Assembly (NCBI GenBank): GCA_025449115.1
Contig: JAHLKC010000030.1
Location: 270,756 to 334,755 of the forward strand
Source: Chytridium lagenaria
Lineage: Eukaryota; Chytridiomycota; Chytridiomycetes; Chytridiales; Chytridiaceae
Length of the DNA: 64,000 bases
Direction of reading: 5' to 3'
Shown in pieces: positions 11,377-23,033 of the stretch. The translations under genes and the position numbers were made by a program. The notes under the pieces are model-generated. The model was not told the origin of the DNA. It made no database searches and saw only the letters and a program-made list of their open reading frames with translations. Position 1 is the stretch's first letter; each line of letters starts with the position of its first letter.

Positions 11377-14300
11377 ATGAGGGTAATACCCCCAAACTCT
11401 CTTCCCATCTAACCCATTCCTAGCTTCCCATCATCCTCGAAGCCGCATTCAAACCACCCACTCCATCCCGCCTCCCTCAACCTTGCCGTCGACATCTCCG
11501 TCCAAGGCAAGGAATACTCCTACATCAATTTCGAAACTCTTCCTGACTATGACCTCAATACACCGAAACGACCCGTGATGCCACCACGCAGACTCTAAAA
11601 TGCTCCATCCCGCTTCCTTCTTCTATGACCGTTGGGAAGATGGTGAAGATGGCGATGACGGCGACGGAGAGGGGTGGAGATATGGAGGAAGGAAGTGGGG
11701 TGACGAATTTAAGTGAAAATGAGGGAAGGGAGGAAGACGGTGAAATGTATCCGTCTGATCTTGATGGTAGCGTTCCGAAGAAATGGAGGTTCAACAAAAC
11801 CAAAGACCTCCGCACGTCATACCCGGGAGAGCAAGATCCCCGTGTCTTTACCCTCCGTTCGTGACTGCTCGGCATGCTCGCATGGCAAGTCATCTGGAAA
11901 ACAGATTTCACAAAGCCCACGTTCTGGATTCCAAAGAAAACGGGGAAGAAGAATAAGAACGTCGTCGTGCCTGTTGTTACCTCTGTTCGTGAATGCGCCG
12001 CGTGTGCGCTTAAGAAGTCGGTGGTTTGTGAAGTGTCGAGTCTGACATCTCGAGGATCGGAAAACCGGAGAAGAAGGTGAAGGTGATGGTTACGAGTAGA
12101 AAGATCGTCAAGGCTGGTGATGTCATTCAGGAGGTCAACATTGAAGCCCGGACGGTTATGGTTGATATGGCGACAGAGACTAATTCAACTGATGAGAACG
12201 AGGCGATGAACAATGCTAACGCTGAGTACGAGATCTTGGTTCCTCCTCATCTTCCCACAGTCGATCATCGTCTCCCGTGGATTCACCATCCGTTCGTAAA
12301 TGCTCGGCATGCCTCGCATGGCGAATCATCTGGAAAGACAGAGTCTACAAAGACTACGCATTGGATACCAAAGAAAACGGGGAAGAAGAATAAGAAGTCA
12401 TTGTGCCGGTTGTTACCTCTGTTCGTGAATGCGCTGCGTGTGCGCATAAGAAGTTGGTGTGTTTGTGAAAGTGGAAAGACTGAGAAACCGAGGATCGGAA
12501 AACCGGAGATGAAGGCGAAGAAAAATACGAAGGTCGTCGTGCCTGTATTCCGTCTGTTCGTGAATGCTCTGCGTGTGCGCATAAGAAGTTGGTTGTTTGT
12601 GAAAGTGGAAAGACTGAGAAACCGAGGATCGGAAAAACGGAGATGAAGGGGAAGAAGAAGAACGTCGTCGTGCCTGTTCTTCCTCTGTTCGTGAATGCGC
12701 TGCCTGTGCGCATAAGAAGTCGGTTGTTTGTGAAACTGGAAAGACTGAGAAATCGAAGATTGGAAAGACGGAGAAGAAAGGAAAGGTGATTGTAAAAAGT
12801 ATAGGCATTGTCAAGGCTTGTGATGATATTCAGGAGGCTATCCCTGAACCCGCGTCCGTTATGGTTGATATGGCTACAGAGACTATTCCAACTAATGAGA
12901 GCGAGACGATGGACAATGTTGATGTTGAGTACGAGATCTCGGTTCCTCCTCATATCCTCACAGTCGATCATGTCGAGAAAGAACCCTCCTTCCGATCTTT
13001 ATTGTCGTGTTCAAGAAACGCTTGTTCTTTTACGGATACTGGACCATCACCTGCGTTTCCACACGCGCATGTGTCCCGAAATGTGATATCAGACGTGAAG
13101 CTAAACCGAGCAATGGCAAGGAAGTGTGCTGTAGAAGCTTTTTCTTCATCTGCTACTGAAGACCCCGTCCGTTGGCAACACCACGTTCATCAAAAACTTG
13201 ATATGAAATTATTCTACTCTTCAGTCCTATGCTTGCTCGTGATGCCAAGATAAACGGAATTCCTAACGTTCTTGCACCCGCTGCAGAGCCTTTCGCGATC
13301 GACAACGCTTCCACAGCCATTGAACTTTCATTTAAAACCATCTCCGTGCCGGCTAACCTCTTGAATATGGTTCGCGTGTGTGAAACGCCCGACTTGTCGT
13401 CGACGACTACATCAACCACTCATTATAACGTGATGTGTGCTCCTAACGTATCTATGGGAATGACTGGTATGAGCTCTCAGGGATGTGTATCGAAGACAAC
13501 CCGTGAGATGGTTACTGGGATTCAAGGACTCTGTCTGGTCTCTTCTCAACCTACTTTCCACCTATACCAATGGAACCTATACTCTCACAAATCAAAAGCT
13601 ATCATCAGGACACTCCCACCGCATGGACCGACTCCATCTACGGCCACATTTCATTTGATGAGAGTCAAGGACAAGGGGTTCTTCAAACTCGCACCAACCT
13701 CAAACTTGCTGGAAGCTCACGGGAAGTTAAGGATTCGGCTTGGTCTCTCTTAAATTTGCTGTCCGCCTCCCAGCTTGAAAACGTATCTTCTCGTAACCTC
13801 AATTCATCAGAAATCATCCTTGGTTCACTCCCGACGGCATTCGTCGAGTCTATCTGTGGCAAAATCTCCCTTAACGAGATGGGTGAGATCCAAGGACATT
13901 CAATGATTCTCCGATCTCGTGTTGATCGACCTAAAGCTTTTGATGGAAGCTCCTGGAAAACTAGAAAATCTGTGAGGTATCTGCTTCAAGCCATGCCACT
14001 GAATTCATGGGACCAACCTGAACGACCCCTATCCTTCACGAAAACATTGGGAACTCTTCATCCGTCGCTCGTGCCCATGTCACAGCTACCAGCTCATCTG
14101 AAGTTAACATAAAGCAAGCCTACAAGAAATTCTTGTCATCCGTCTTCGAGACGCGACCAAGATATCAATGTGGATACACCACCTCTGCATTCAAAACCGT
14201 GTATTATCTCAAAAAACCTTAGACATCTCCAACCCGTCGTTATCGACTCGCACCACCATCCTCTCAATTGAAAGCCAAGACGCCAGATTCCCCCAAAATG

Positions 14301-14483
14301 AAAATGCACCCTCTCCCATACCAAACGTCGAGTTGGATTACGATCCCTACAGTCCAAAAGATTACGTCCCACGCCCGAAACCCAAGGGTATCATGGGGTT
14401 TGTCAACAGATTGTCCGGATACGCTGTCGATGCTGTTTTGGGTATCTCGCGGTGTTTACTTGATGCAAGGTTGAAAAGCATGA
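11377..14483 (+). pseudogene. Cys-repeat gene, copy 2 (shredded)
   Basis: The start ATGAGG|GTAATA at 11,377 and the stop region are recognisable, but the reading frame changes at least seven times over 3.1 kb. Recognisable pieces include the CSACSHGKSSG module, IVKACDDIQE, SICGKISLNEMGEIQG and a C-terminal NVELDYDPYSPK. The second Cys block has three array units (about 12,418, 12,557 and 12,687) against four in copy 1. It is probably a pseudogene. The density of one-base slips is higher than elsewhere in the window, which argues for true decay here. Confidence 0.85.
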
Positions 14484-14922
14484 CCGAAAACGAAGGAGTT
14501 TTCTTATATTTATTTATTAATTTCCTCCCTTTCTTCCCCTCCTTTATTAATGGTTTATTTCCTCCCTGGATTGTATACAAATTCATTTTTGTGCGTGGGT
14601 TGCGTTCATAACATATGACTGGTTTTGTCTTGTTTTGCTAATCACTCCGTAATTATTTTACATGCATGTTTTCCGTTTGATTTTGATTTTTTTTTTTTTA
14701 AAACATTTCATATTTTACGTTCTCTCCATAAATATTAAATAGAGCAACTATATTCAAAAAAGTTCTTTTTTATAACACTCATCGGAACTCGGCGTCTTTC
14801 TTTAGAAAGGTCACAGTTATCGTATTGACGAACGTCTTTGAAGTTTTTTTCTTAAAAGAAATAATTAAATGTCGATACATAGCAATTTTGTACATCATTA
14901 TTTAATTATCAATTTAACTATA

Positions 14923-16625
14923 CAGTGCGTGACACTAAGAGTCATAAAATTTCAAAAAATCTTGGAGGCCCCAAAACTCACGAAATCATTAGGAGACTTG
15001 CCCTAGGTCTCTAATACCAAAAGATGCACTATGGAAAAACGAAGATATTTGAAAACGCCAATTTTTTCGGACCTCAGGTTACACAAGAACGAAAATGCCT
15101 TGAAAGGGGTATCATTAGATGCGCCATGACCTCGGCAACATTTCCCGTAGTGTGTGCGACAAATCTTTATTAAGATAAATCTGGACATTTCTCTCATGGA
15201 AGTCAAAAAAAAAATTAAAAAATTTTGTGATCCAAAAATTTCAGTCATGCAAGTGGATTTTTCGAAGATCACAATAGTCGGACTCGATGCAACAAATGCT
15301 GGACGCTTCTGCGTGAAACACCCGTATGGTTGCGGGAAGAGCCTGGAAGCTGGAGACTACATCGTCATCGAGGAAGGGACCTACCTTGACTGGGAGTCTA
15401 CTGCCAAACCATGCTTTAAGTGCCGAAAGCTCATTGATGGAAGAGCTTCATGTATTGTGGGCATGGTTTCGGCATTAGATGTGGGGTCGGACGGGGGCAT
15501 TAACAATCGAGTTGGTCTGAGCTGTCCCTGTATATCGGAGACCTTGCCGATATTCTCGCGATTTTTTCTCAGATCCTGCGTTGGGTGCGAAGCTTGCAGG
15601 AACCGTGCCTGTCAGGGTATTTTGACGACTAATTCTTACGACCGCTGGCAAGGAAGGTAACGAATTCGAAGCTCTATGTTGTTGGTTCATAAGCTGAAAG
15701 GCCTTCCTGTTTGTTTCCGTTGCTATGATCCAAGAAGATAACGTATCAGGCCTTCGAGCTGTTGTGTTTTGCATCTGTAACGCGGTGGCTCTTGGGCGCA
15801 ACCCGAAAAGAGCCATCTCTCGATCTTTGGAGCAGTGTCCATCGTCTTCTCCCGCCTCTCCTTCCCCAGCAGATTCTGAGCTGTCTGATGAGCATGACAG
15901 GCTCAAATATCCAGAGTCTGACTCGGAAGACTCAGATAGCTGTTCTTCGAGTTCTTTTCTAAACATGAAAGTTAGTTTGTAGTGAACTCTTCAACTTTAC
16001 CTCTTGATAATGTTTTGCCTTCGACATTCATTCGCTTTCGCTGTTCGCTTTTGCAGCTTAGATGGAGGAGGCATTAAAAATGGGTGTGATACAGTATTCG
16101 GACACGAATGTAATAAATAGTCTACGACGGACTATCTAAGAAACCAGGTGGGCGTGGGATTGAACCATCGTCACCCATAGCATCGGGTGTGGTGCTTCTG
16201 TCAAAAACAAAAATTAAAAATATAACACAGCGCACCCATAAAATTGTCAGAAATTATTTATTTTGTGGTTGCACAAGCTCATATTTTTGAACAAATCCGC
16301 AACTTCCTCAAAATATTTATGCAAAAGCCTCTCCGAAAATGTCCCCGTCGAAATCCCCATGTCGAGACCTACCGATCCATACCAATATGTTTTTTTTTGA
16401 CCGCCAATTTTTGGACCCTCAATTAGTAACAATTAATAAAATTTTTCAGCCCCATATCTCATGACTGAGAAGGCATTTTGGAATTTTTTCAAGGTCTGGA
16501 GATAGCTCTCGTCAAGAGCTATCGATTAACATTGAGATATATTTTATTTGGATCAACCCCAAGGACGAGATATCCCCGTAAATTTTTGGTAATTTTTTCT
16601 TTATGACTCTTAGTGTCACGCACTG
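14923..16625. mobile_element. TIR transposon with TA target duplication (Tc1/mariner-like, non-autonomous)
   Basis: The ends are perfect 26-bp inverted repeats beginning CAGTGCGTGACACTAAGAG, flanked on both sides by TA (14,921-14,922 and 16,626-16,627). That is the target-site pattern of the Tc1/mariner superfamily. The element is 1.7 kb. I see no DDE/D transposase; its interior carries a different ORF (15,247-15,660) and degenerate flanking frames. It splits sequence that is continuous in duplication copy 1 (around 7,480), so it inserted after the duplication. Confidence 0.9.
15247..15660 (+). CDS. Cys-rich ORF carried inside the TIR element
   Basis: I do not recognise this ORF. From ATG 15,247 (in-frame upstream ATGs at 15,154 and 15,196 lie in A/T-rich subterminal DNA) it encodes about 137 residues. 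Features are a CGKSLEAGDYIVIEEG segment, then PCFKC, an IDGRASCIVGMVS segment and a downstream CVGCEACRNRAC cluster. Downstream frames (15,670-15,980) continue with an acidic Ser-rich tail, SDSEDSDSCSSSSF, after a stop, so the original protein may have been longer and is now broken. It is not a recognisable transposase and is more likely a captured or element-specific gene. Confidence 0.4.
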   Translation: MQVDFSKITIVGLDATNAGRFCVKHPYGCGKSLEAGDYIVIEEGTYLDWESTAKPCFKCRKLIDGRASCIVGMVSALDVGSDGGINNRVGLSCPCISETLPIFSRFFLRSCVGCEACRNRACQGILTTNSYDRWQGR

Positions 16626-17111
16626 TATTGAAAAATATCCCATCGCTACCAACTTTTCCATAGAATGGCGGATAGCTATAACTATACCCATTTTTTGTTA
16701 ACAACTCGACTCATTTCCTTTTCCGTAGATAAAAAAAAAAAAAAAAAAGTGTGTCGAAAAATGAATCATTAAGAAGAAAAAGGCGGGACCAAAGTAGGTA
16801 CTGCAAAACGCAAAAGGCCAACTAAGAAAAAACAACGAAACAATACTGATTGATGAATGCATCACTAAAATCCAAACATGGGCCAAAAAAGGACTAAAAA
16901 AGAAAAGGCTAGAAAAGCCAACAAAGTACAGCTTGACACAACAGACAACAACACGCATAGAATCGAAATGTTCAGAAACGAATTTAAAGATCACTCTCCC
17001 TGATCCTAGCATCGCCCGTCTCAACCCCACCCACATCTCCGTCCAAATCCTCCTCGTCATCATCCTCCACCAACCGTCTCCTCTCCTCATCCGTCGCCAC
17101 AACCTTCTTCC

Positions 17112-18420
17112 TCAACCCCACTCGAGCGGACTCTTCCCATAACACCACACACTAACAAGTCCAATCAACGCAAACACACCAAGGATTGCGAGAAGAACAA
17201 AAATTGGGATGACATGCGCATATCGGAAGGTGTACTTGAAAAGAACATTGTTGTAGGAATAGGCGGCGCTGTTGAGACGCACCATGTAGGAAGTGCGGAA
17301 ATAAGGGAGGTCGTGGAAGCAGCGTCGGGAGGTGGAATAGCAGATGGAGGAGGCGAGCGCGGTATCGAGTTCGTTACGGGTTCCACTTAATAAAAGTTGG
17401 GAATTTGTGTGTGAATACTATGAAAATCCGAAAATTGTAGAGACATCGATAAGAAGAAAATACACTCACTTAATTTTAATGATCCAGTTCAACTCTTGGT
17501 AAGGCCCTCTACCGTTACCATTTCCCGTTTCATTATGCATGGCATAAAAGTCAAGATTCATTGAATCCCGAGAGAAACCCTTCAGCGGGAGCTGGAACAT
17601 GTTGGTCTGACTCCTTTCCAACTCTTTTGTAATGTTGACAGTGACACTGGGACTCCTCCACGACGTACCTCTAGCACTCAGAAAGAGGCTGTATTCAGGT
17701 ACGTTTTCCATATCAAATTCCATATCAAGAACTTTCCCTTTAGGCTCCAAACTCATCGACGCGCTTCCACTGTAAGTAGAAGCGACCTCCAACGATTGTT
17801 CAAATGCCTTCTCGATATGGTTTGAAGGGTAGTGGTTAAAGATGGCGATGTCACCGGAATTGATGTCACCAGTGCTTGCGAAGTCGACGCTTTGATACCA
17901 CATTCCACTTTGCATAGATTTGGGATAGGTGCCGAGGTATTCGTTGTAGGTGGTTGTGAAGAAACGATTTTTGGAAATGACGATGAGGGTTGTAATGGGG
18001 ATGGCGAGGACAACGAGGAAAACTGTTTTTTGGGGAGTGGTTAGAATGCAGCACAATACGTAAGTGGTTCAGAAAGTTGGTTGCAGTGGCCCCTGGATGC
18101 TGCCACTGCGCAGCAGCGCTGTTTTAAGGTGGTGATGATAGCCGCATACAGGGGTAAGTAAGCATAACCCATGACGCCTTGGCTCCTTTGGATGCTGCTA
18201 CGCAGAAAAATTATATATCAATGGATGACGGCCATTACTGAGCCTGAATAATGCCTGCAGGCCCGCAGCATTTCATCTTTTTTCATGCTCATGCATTGGC
18301 GGCGGGGAACGAATACTCACACAAAGTCCAAAGAGCCTTCTTGAGCAAGCCTCTATTATACTCCTTGTTCCCTTCTTAAAAGATTCCGGATCATAGGGGG
18401 AGAGCGCCGAAAAGAAGATG
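17112..18420 (-). CDS. Membrane protein of unknown family (type with N- and C-terminal TM)
   Basis: Minus-strand exons fit at 18,022-17,470 and 17,395-17,112, with a first exon ending at 18,321 (LLKKALWTL) whose 5' part I cannot place because frames conflict near 18,370. After splicing a transmembrane segment opens exon 2 (FLVVLAIPITTLIVIS). A lumenal or extracellular region follows with MWYQSVDF, GDINSGDIAIF and NVTINITKELE-like N-glycosylation sites. A second membrane segment, VIPIFVLLAILGVFALIGL, sits before the stop. The paralogue at 30,515-31,863 has the same plan and the same exon-1 end (KILWTFC). The function is unknown. A deleted copy lies at 8,748-8,895. Confidence 0.65.
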
Positions 18421-18429
18421 GGGATAGAG

Positions 18430-19544
18430 ATAGCAGGATAAGTGCCTGCTGTTGAACCGGGGTTGCTCAGCCAGAGAGCAGAACGATATTGCTGGGGAGT
18501 AGTGTCCGCTATGGGGATTGGGTCGGAGAGAGATAATTGGAATGTTGCTCCAAAGACTGAAATGGAGAACGTGGAGAGTTCTGGTAGAGCTCGAGGACGG
18601 ATTGAGGCCGACGGGTGTTGGTGTCGTTGCCTCGAGCGCTTGCGATGCGTGACTGTGCTGAGGACATATTTTCTGAAGTGTGCACAAAAATTCCTGTTTC
18701 AGAAAGTGTGCAAGCTTTTTAGCACACAGTAGTGTTTGTCAAGTTAACTTTATACTACAGAAGCAAGCCGCACTGCATGTTCTGTAAAACACAAATTGAA
18801 CTTTAGTAAACAGCGTGCAGTTCACAAAATAACTCGTGAAAATCAATATTTGGTACTTCAATGGCAAGCCACAAGACTGCATCTTCTGTGCTGTTTTTAA
18901 CAAATTTTCCTAAACAGAATTGGGCAAGATCACATAATAATCGCATCATAACCATGTTTCGCACAACGACATGGCGCTCATCGTTATATCTCCTTGCATA
19001 GCTTGTGCAGGAGATTGCGCCTATAACTCATATCCTGCGCGAGGCCACTTTTTGAATTGTATGGCTAAATAGCCTTTGGAGCACTAGAAAAGTACATATT
19101 CAGCCAGGCAGCTGGCTGAACAGAAAAAGAAGTTCATTTACGGTTCTTGGGTGTTCTAAAGAAGATGAAACATCAAACAACTACATTCCAGCGTGCCTCT
19201 TCGCAAGCTGTGATTCTCATAAAATGAAGGTTAATAAACCGCCTCCATTACATCAAATGTATTCACTTAATACTCTCGGACAGGTCCGAAAGCAAATTTT
19301 GAGACATTGCTTTTGTTCTTCATCGGAGCCCATCCGAAGAGACTTAAAGAAGGCTCACTCAGAGACGCAGTCTCGACGCACTCCATCAGCATCGAGCTAG
19401 AAGGTAAGAACTTGATGTATATCCTGATACTTTCTTTGTGAGGCCTTTAAAGCTGGCACAAGTGTTGTTGAGAGAAACAACACATCCTCGTTTCCCTTGT
19501 AAGAGCTAATCATCAACTCAAAGAGTACTTTACTTTACGACGAA
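18430..19544. other. Intergenic, no feature identified
   Basis: Reading both strands, I see short ORFs without consistent frames or splice structure and no repeats beyond simple runs. The minus-strand stretch 18,690-18,390 might include the missing first exon of the membrane-protein gene. Confidence 0.4.
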
Positions 19545-22500
19545 ATGCTCGGGTCTGGTGGTGACCGGAATCCTGCAAGTACCTCACATAAAGTGACGGC
19601 CACTGCGGCTCCCGCCACCTCATTGACCACTTCAAAAAAGGTCGGCAGCACCGCAAGCGGTGGGAGCTTCTGTATCAGCCTCTGGTGCATCAAGAGCTCC
19701 ACCCTTATCCTCGATCCAGCATGCGAGCCGACTGACTACGGAACGTCGGAAAGAATAGCTGCAAAGGGTAGAGAGAATATGGGGTAAGTTTTGAGCCATA
19801 GTATCTTAACATCATTTTATTTTGATTCCACGTATCGACTGACGAGTTTTCTGCATTAATGATAGCCCCTCAGTTGCTCCAGCTACCAACACAAAGGTTG
19901 GATTTGCTTCTTTAGGAAGATAAATAATCGAATTGTTTTAGGCTACTTCAAAGCTACCAGTTCTTCAAACCTTAACGTCTAGGCTTGCTCGTTCTAAGGT
20001 ATTTATTTTTAATTTAATATCATTTATCGCATTACTTACATACACTTTTTTGAATAAAGGTTTTGAAACCCTTGCCCGAAAATTCATCGTCTTCACAATC
20101 ATCTGGACGCATTCCAGACGATTCAACCAAATCATCCCTGACAACGAGTCGACCGTCTTCTCGTTCTTCTTCATCCACATCCTCAACAATGTCTCAAACC
20201 GCCGTTTCTCGCTCTAATGTGGTTTCCACATCATATCCCATGAAAACCTCCAACGTCTCCAACATCGATAGGAGCCTCAAAGCTTATCCCGCAAAAGTTA
20301 CAAAATTATCCGGAAGTTCTGGATCTGGCTCTTCATCCGGAACTTCCATCCCGAGACGGCTTGGGGTGCTGGTGGAGGTACAGGGAAGACCGGAAATATT
20401 CAGCAACCCAGCTCTTCCCGACTACACAGCAGTGTTTCTTCTGGTATTAGAAGCACCGTAGCTAGCAGGCCGCTCGGTGGAACGTCTATTCAGGCCCCAA
20501 GTCGAGGCCTTGCAACGAAAAGGACTATCAAAACGCGATTGCCAACAAGCTCACCTTCCGAGGAAGAATTACGAGCACTTGAAGCTGAGCGAGAAGCTGC
20601 ATCGGAGCAACCTCTGGACGAGGAGACTTTTGATAACAAAAACCTTGCGGAAATTCTAGATGCTGCGAGTGCGGAGGAGCTAGACAAGAGAGATCGGGCT
20701 GGTGGTTTTGGTGCAAAAGGTGGGATTCCTGGAACAGCCAGAAAAAGCTTGGGTATTGCTGGACCTTCGATGAGGGTGACCATGGGAGGAGTTGGGGAAG
20801 GCGGGTTACAGGGATTTCATCAGTTGTTGCTAAAACTTGGCAGCAATCGCAACCTGCGTCTTACTATGCGGTCAGTCTTTATTTCGTTTTTGTTTTTTGT
20901 TAGCATCGTTCCTTTTTAGCTACTTATTTTTTGCGGTTTTTTGTTTTTTCAGGACTTTGAGCGGCCACAGAAGCGTGCTTCAATTTATGCGGGTGCCGTT
21001 CGCGTTGTGAGAAAAACTGACTTGCAGAATGATTCCGTCTCTGACCCCGCATCTTCGACCGCCGCTGCACCCGGAGACATTCATAATCCTGATGAGTTGT
21101 GGAGACTTCTCAACCCATCTGCAGCTGCCGCAGAGAAAGCGTTAGGAGGAGTTTTTGGCACGACCTATCAAGCTGAGGATATGTTTCACCACAACGACGT
21201 TAAGGAGGAGCCTGCTGGATTCAGTCCCGCCTCTTTTTCTTCAGAATCGTCATCTGCATCAGCACCGCAGCAGCCTCCGTTGTCAAAGTTGAAGAAGGAA
21301 TGGAGGATTATTTTGGACGGATGCAGCAACAGGGCGGAGCGAAGGCGGGCGTGAGTGCAGGCAACGCAAATGGAGCAGCAGGGCCTTTGCCGCCGAGGAC
21401 ACCTGGAAAGCTTGGACAGAGAGCGTTTGTCAGTGCAACCGCCGCCACTGGAGGGAGCTTGGTCACGCCTAGGAGGGTACCCGTGACGTTTGTGCCGCCG
21501 GCTGCGTCCATTCCTTCCGCGATCGCTGGAGTGATAGGACCCGCGAAGGTACCTTCGGCTCTCCCCTGGGTGGTATGATTGGGTCTCCTGCCGTAAAGCC
21601 GAACGTGGCGGGTGCAGCGATCAGAGTGATGAATGCTGCCGAGCCCGGTGCTATGCCTGGTACGCCGATGGGACGCGGAAAGGCGTCTAACGCCATGACA
21701 CCTCGACGAGTTGTTGCGCCAGCTTTCACTGTTGCTTCTACAAGCGTGGCATCTGCGGCAGGGGTTTTCCCCCCTGGTAGTGCTCGGAAGCAGCAGACGT
21801 TGGCTAGGACTGTTGGATTAGCGTTGGCGGATATGACGGCGGATCCTACGAATGTCACGCCTGTGGAGTTTTCGGGCTTGTGGGGGTTTCGAAGAGGATG
21901 CAACAGATGCAGATTTCTGGAGGGCAGGGGGGTGTGGGAGAGCTTATTTCGTTTGATGACCATGCGGAGGGATCTGGAGTTAAACATCGTGGTGTTGAGA
22001 TTGGAGTTAAGGCGGGGAGGGAGTTGGAGATGGTATTTGGAAATGGTAAGCTTTGAGAAAGCGGTTTCTTTGAGATACGGTTCTTTTCTATATTCTATGT
22101 TCTAACGGCAAGTTTTTAAACGCCCAGCCTTTTCTGCCCCTGTACCATCCAATATAGGAACTTCGTTCACGATGTTGGATGTCCCATCCTTGGCACCTCC
22201 GCCTGCGCAGCTTGACCCAGAAACCACCCGCCTTGTCGAACACCGTCAAGGAGTACTTACTGGTGACTTTCTTCTTGATGCGTTCCATCTCGGCGGGGAG
22301 GTTCCCCCTCTCAGCACGGAGGCTATGATTGCAAGTGCTGCTGAAACCGAGGCAAATGACATTAAAGCAGTGACGGAGCTTGAGAATCGGTTGAAACCAG
22401 TGATGATTGGTGGAGATGACTTTGAGCCTGTGGTTGCTACGGATGAAGAGGGGGAGATGGACCCTGATGGGATCATGACCAAGATTGATGAACTTACGGA

Positions 22501-22561
22501 TCTGGAGGAGAAGTTGGAGAGGGAAATTCTGATGATGGAGGAGGCTTTTTGGAAGAAGTGA
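19545..22561 (+). CDS. Ser/Pro/Ala-rich predicted disordered protein
   Basis: I do not recognise this gene. Short exons at the 5' end (19,545-19,783; then about 19,865-19,895, 19,942-20,000 and 20,061 onward) lead to a Ser-rich region such as SSSSTSSTMSQ. A charged helical block EEELRALEAEREAASEQ, a NPDELWRLLNPSAAAAEKAL block and Gly/Ala/Pro-rich sequence follow. An intron sits at about 22,048-22,130, and the conserved-looking C terminus contains LVEHRQGVLTGDFLLDAF and ELTDLEEKLEREILMMEEAF (stop 22,559-22,561). The frame must change near 20,355, 20,815, 21,300, 21,545 and 21,890 to stay open. These one-base slips in otherwise coherent sequence suggest sequence errors rather than decay. Confidence 0.5.
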
Positions 22562-23033
22562 AAGATGTATGATTTTTTCGACCCTGTTCTTTTATTTTGT
22601 TTACACACGTTGCTTTGATGTTTGTTCTTGTGATATTCTTCCTTTTTTTTTTATACACACTTCTTTTCGTGTTGATATCGAAGTTATTGTTTACTCTTCC
22701 TTTTTGAACGCTGCTGGCGTATGCAAATCGAAAGCTTTTTGTGATTTTGTGCCATCAACGGAGAGCGGGACTTATTTATTTTGGCCTTCACATCATCTTC
22801 TTTAAATACAATGCGATCCACCACAGACTTTCGTAATTTAGTGGATGCGCATCCCGCAATCCTAAATTAGATTTTTCGTCCATAACTGTTAAAAATAAAA
22901 CAAAGAAACAACTTCTTACGGTTAAGGACCGCAATGGCATAAATATACAAAACTTTCAATGCGGGCGCAAAATACATCAAGACACTTCACAAAGGAGGGG
23001 ACGATGGTGTAGTGGGTGGAAGATGAACGCATC
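22562..23033. other. Intergenic between convergent genes
   Basis: The DNA is T-rich then A-rich with no ORF of note; it should hold the 3' ends of two convergent genes. Confidence 0.4.

Larger units (their letters stand above)
8898..18060 (+). repeat. Segmental tandem duplication, copy 2
   Basis: This is the second copy of the unit that starts near 931. It carries decayed F-box and Cys-repeat genes, a TIR transposon (14,923-16,625), and then the same flank seen at 8,495-8,750, leading into the full membrane-protein gene. The order of shared blocks is identical to copy 1. Confidence 0.8.

Noticed and set aside
16141..16205. Possible minus-strand tRNA (GGTTCAATCCCAC-like T-loop)
   Set aside because: The T-stem does not pair and no acceptor or anticodon arm can be folded. 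It lies inside the TIR element.
18391..18732. Overlapping 96-98 codon ORFs on both strands
   Set aside because: Neither has support. The minus frame may include part of the first exon of the membrane gene but cannot be joined without a frame correction.
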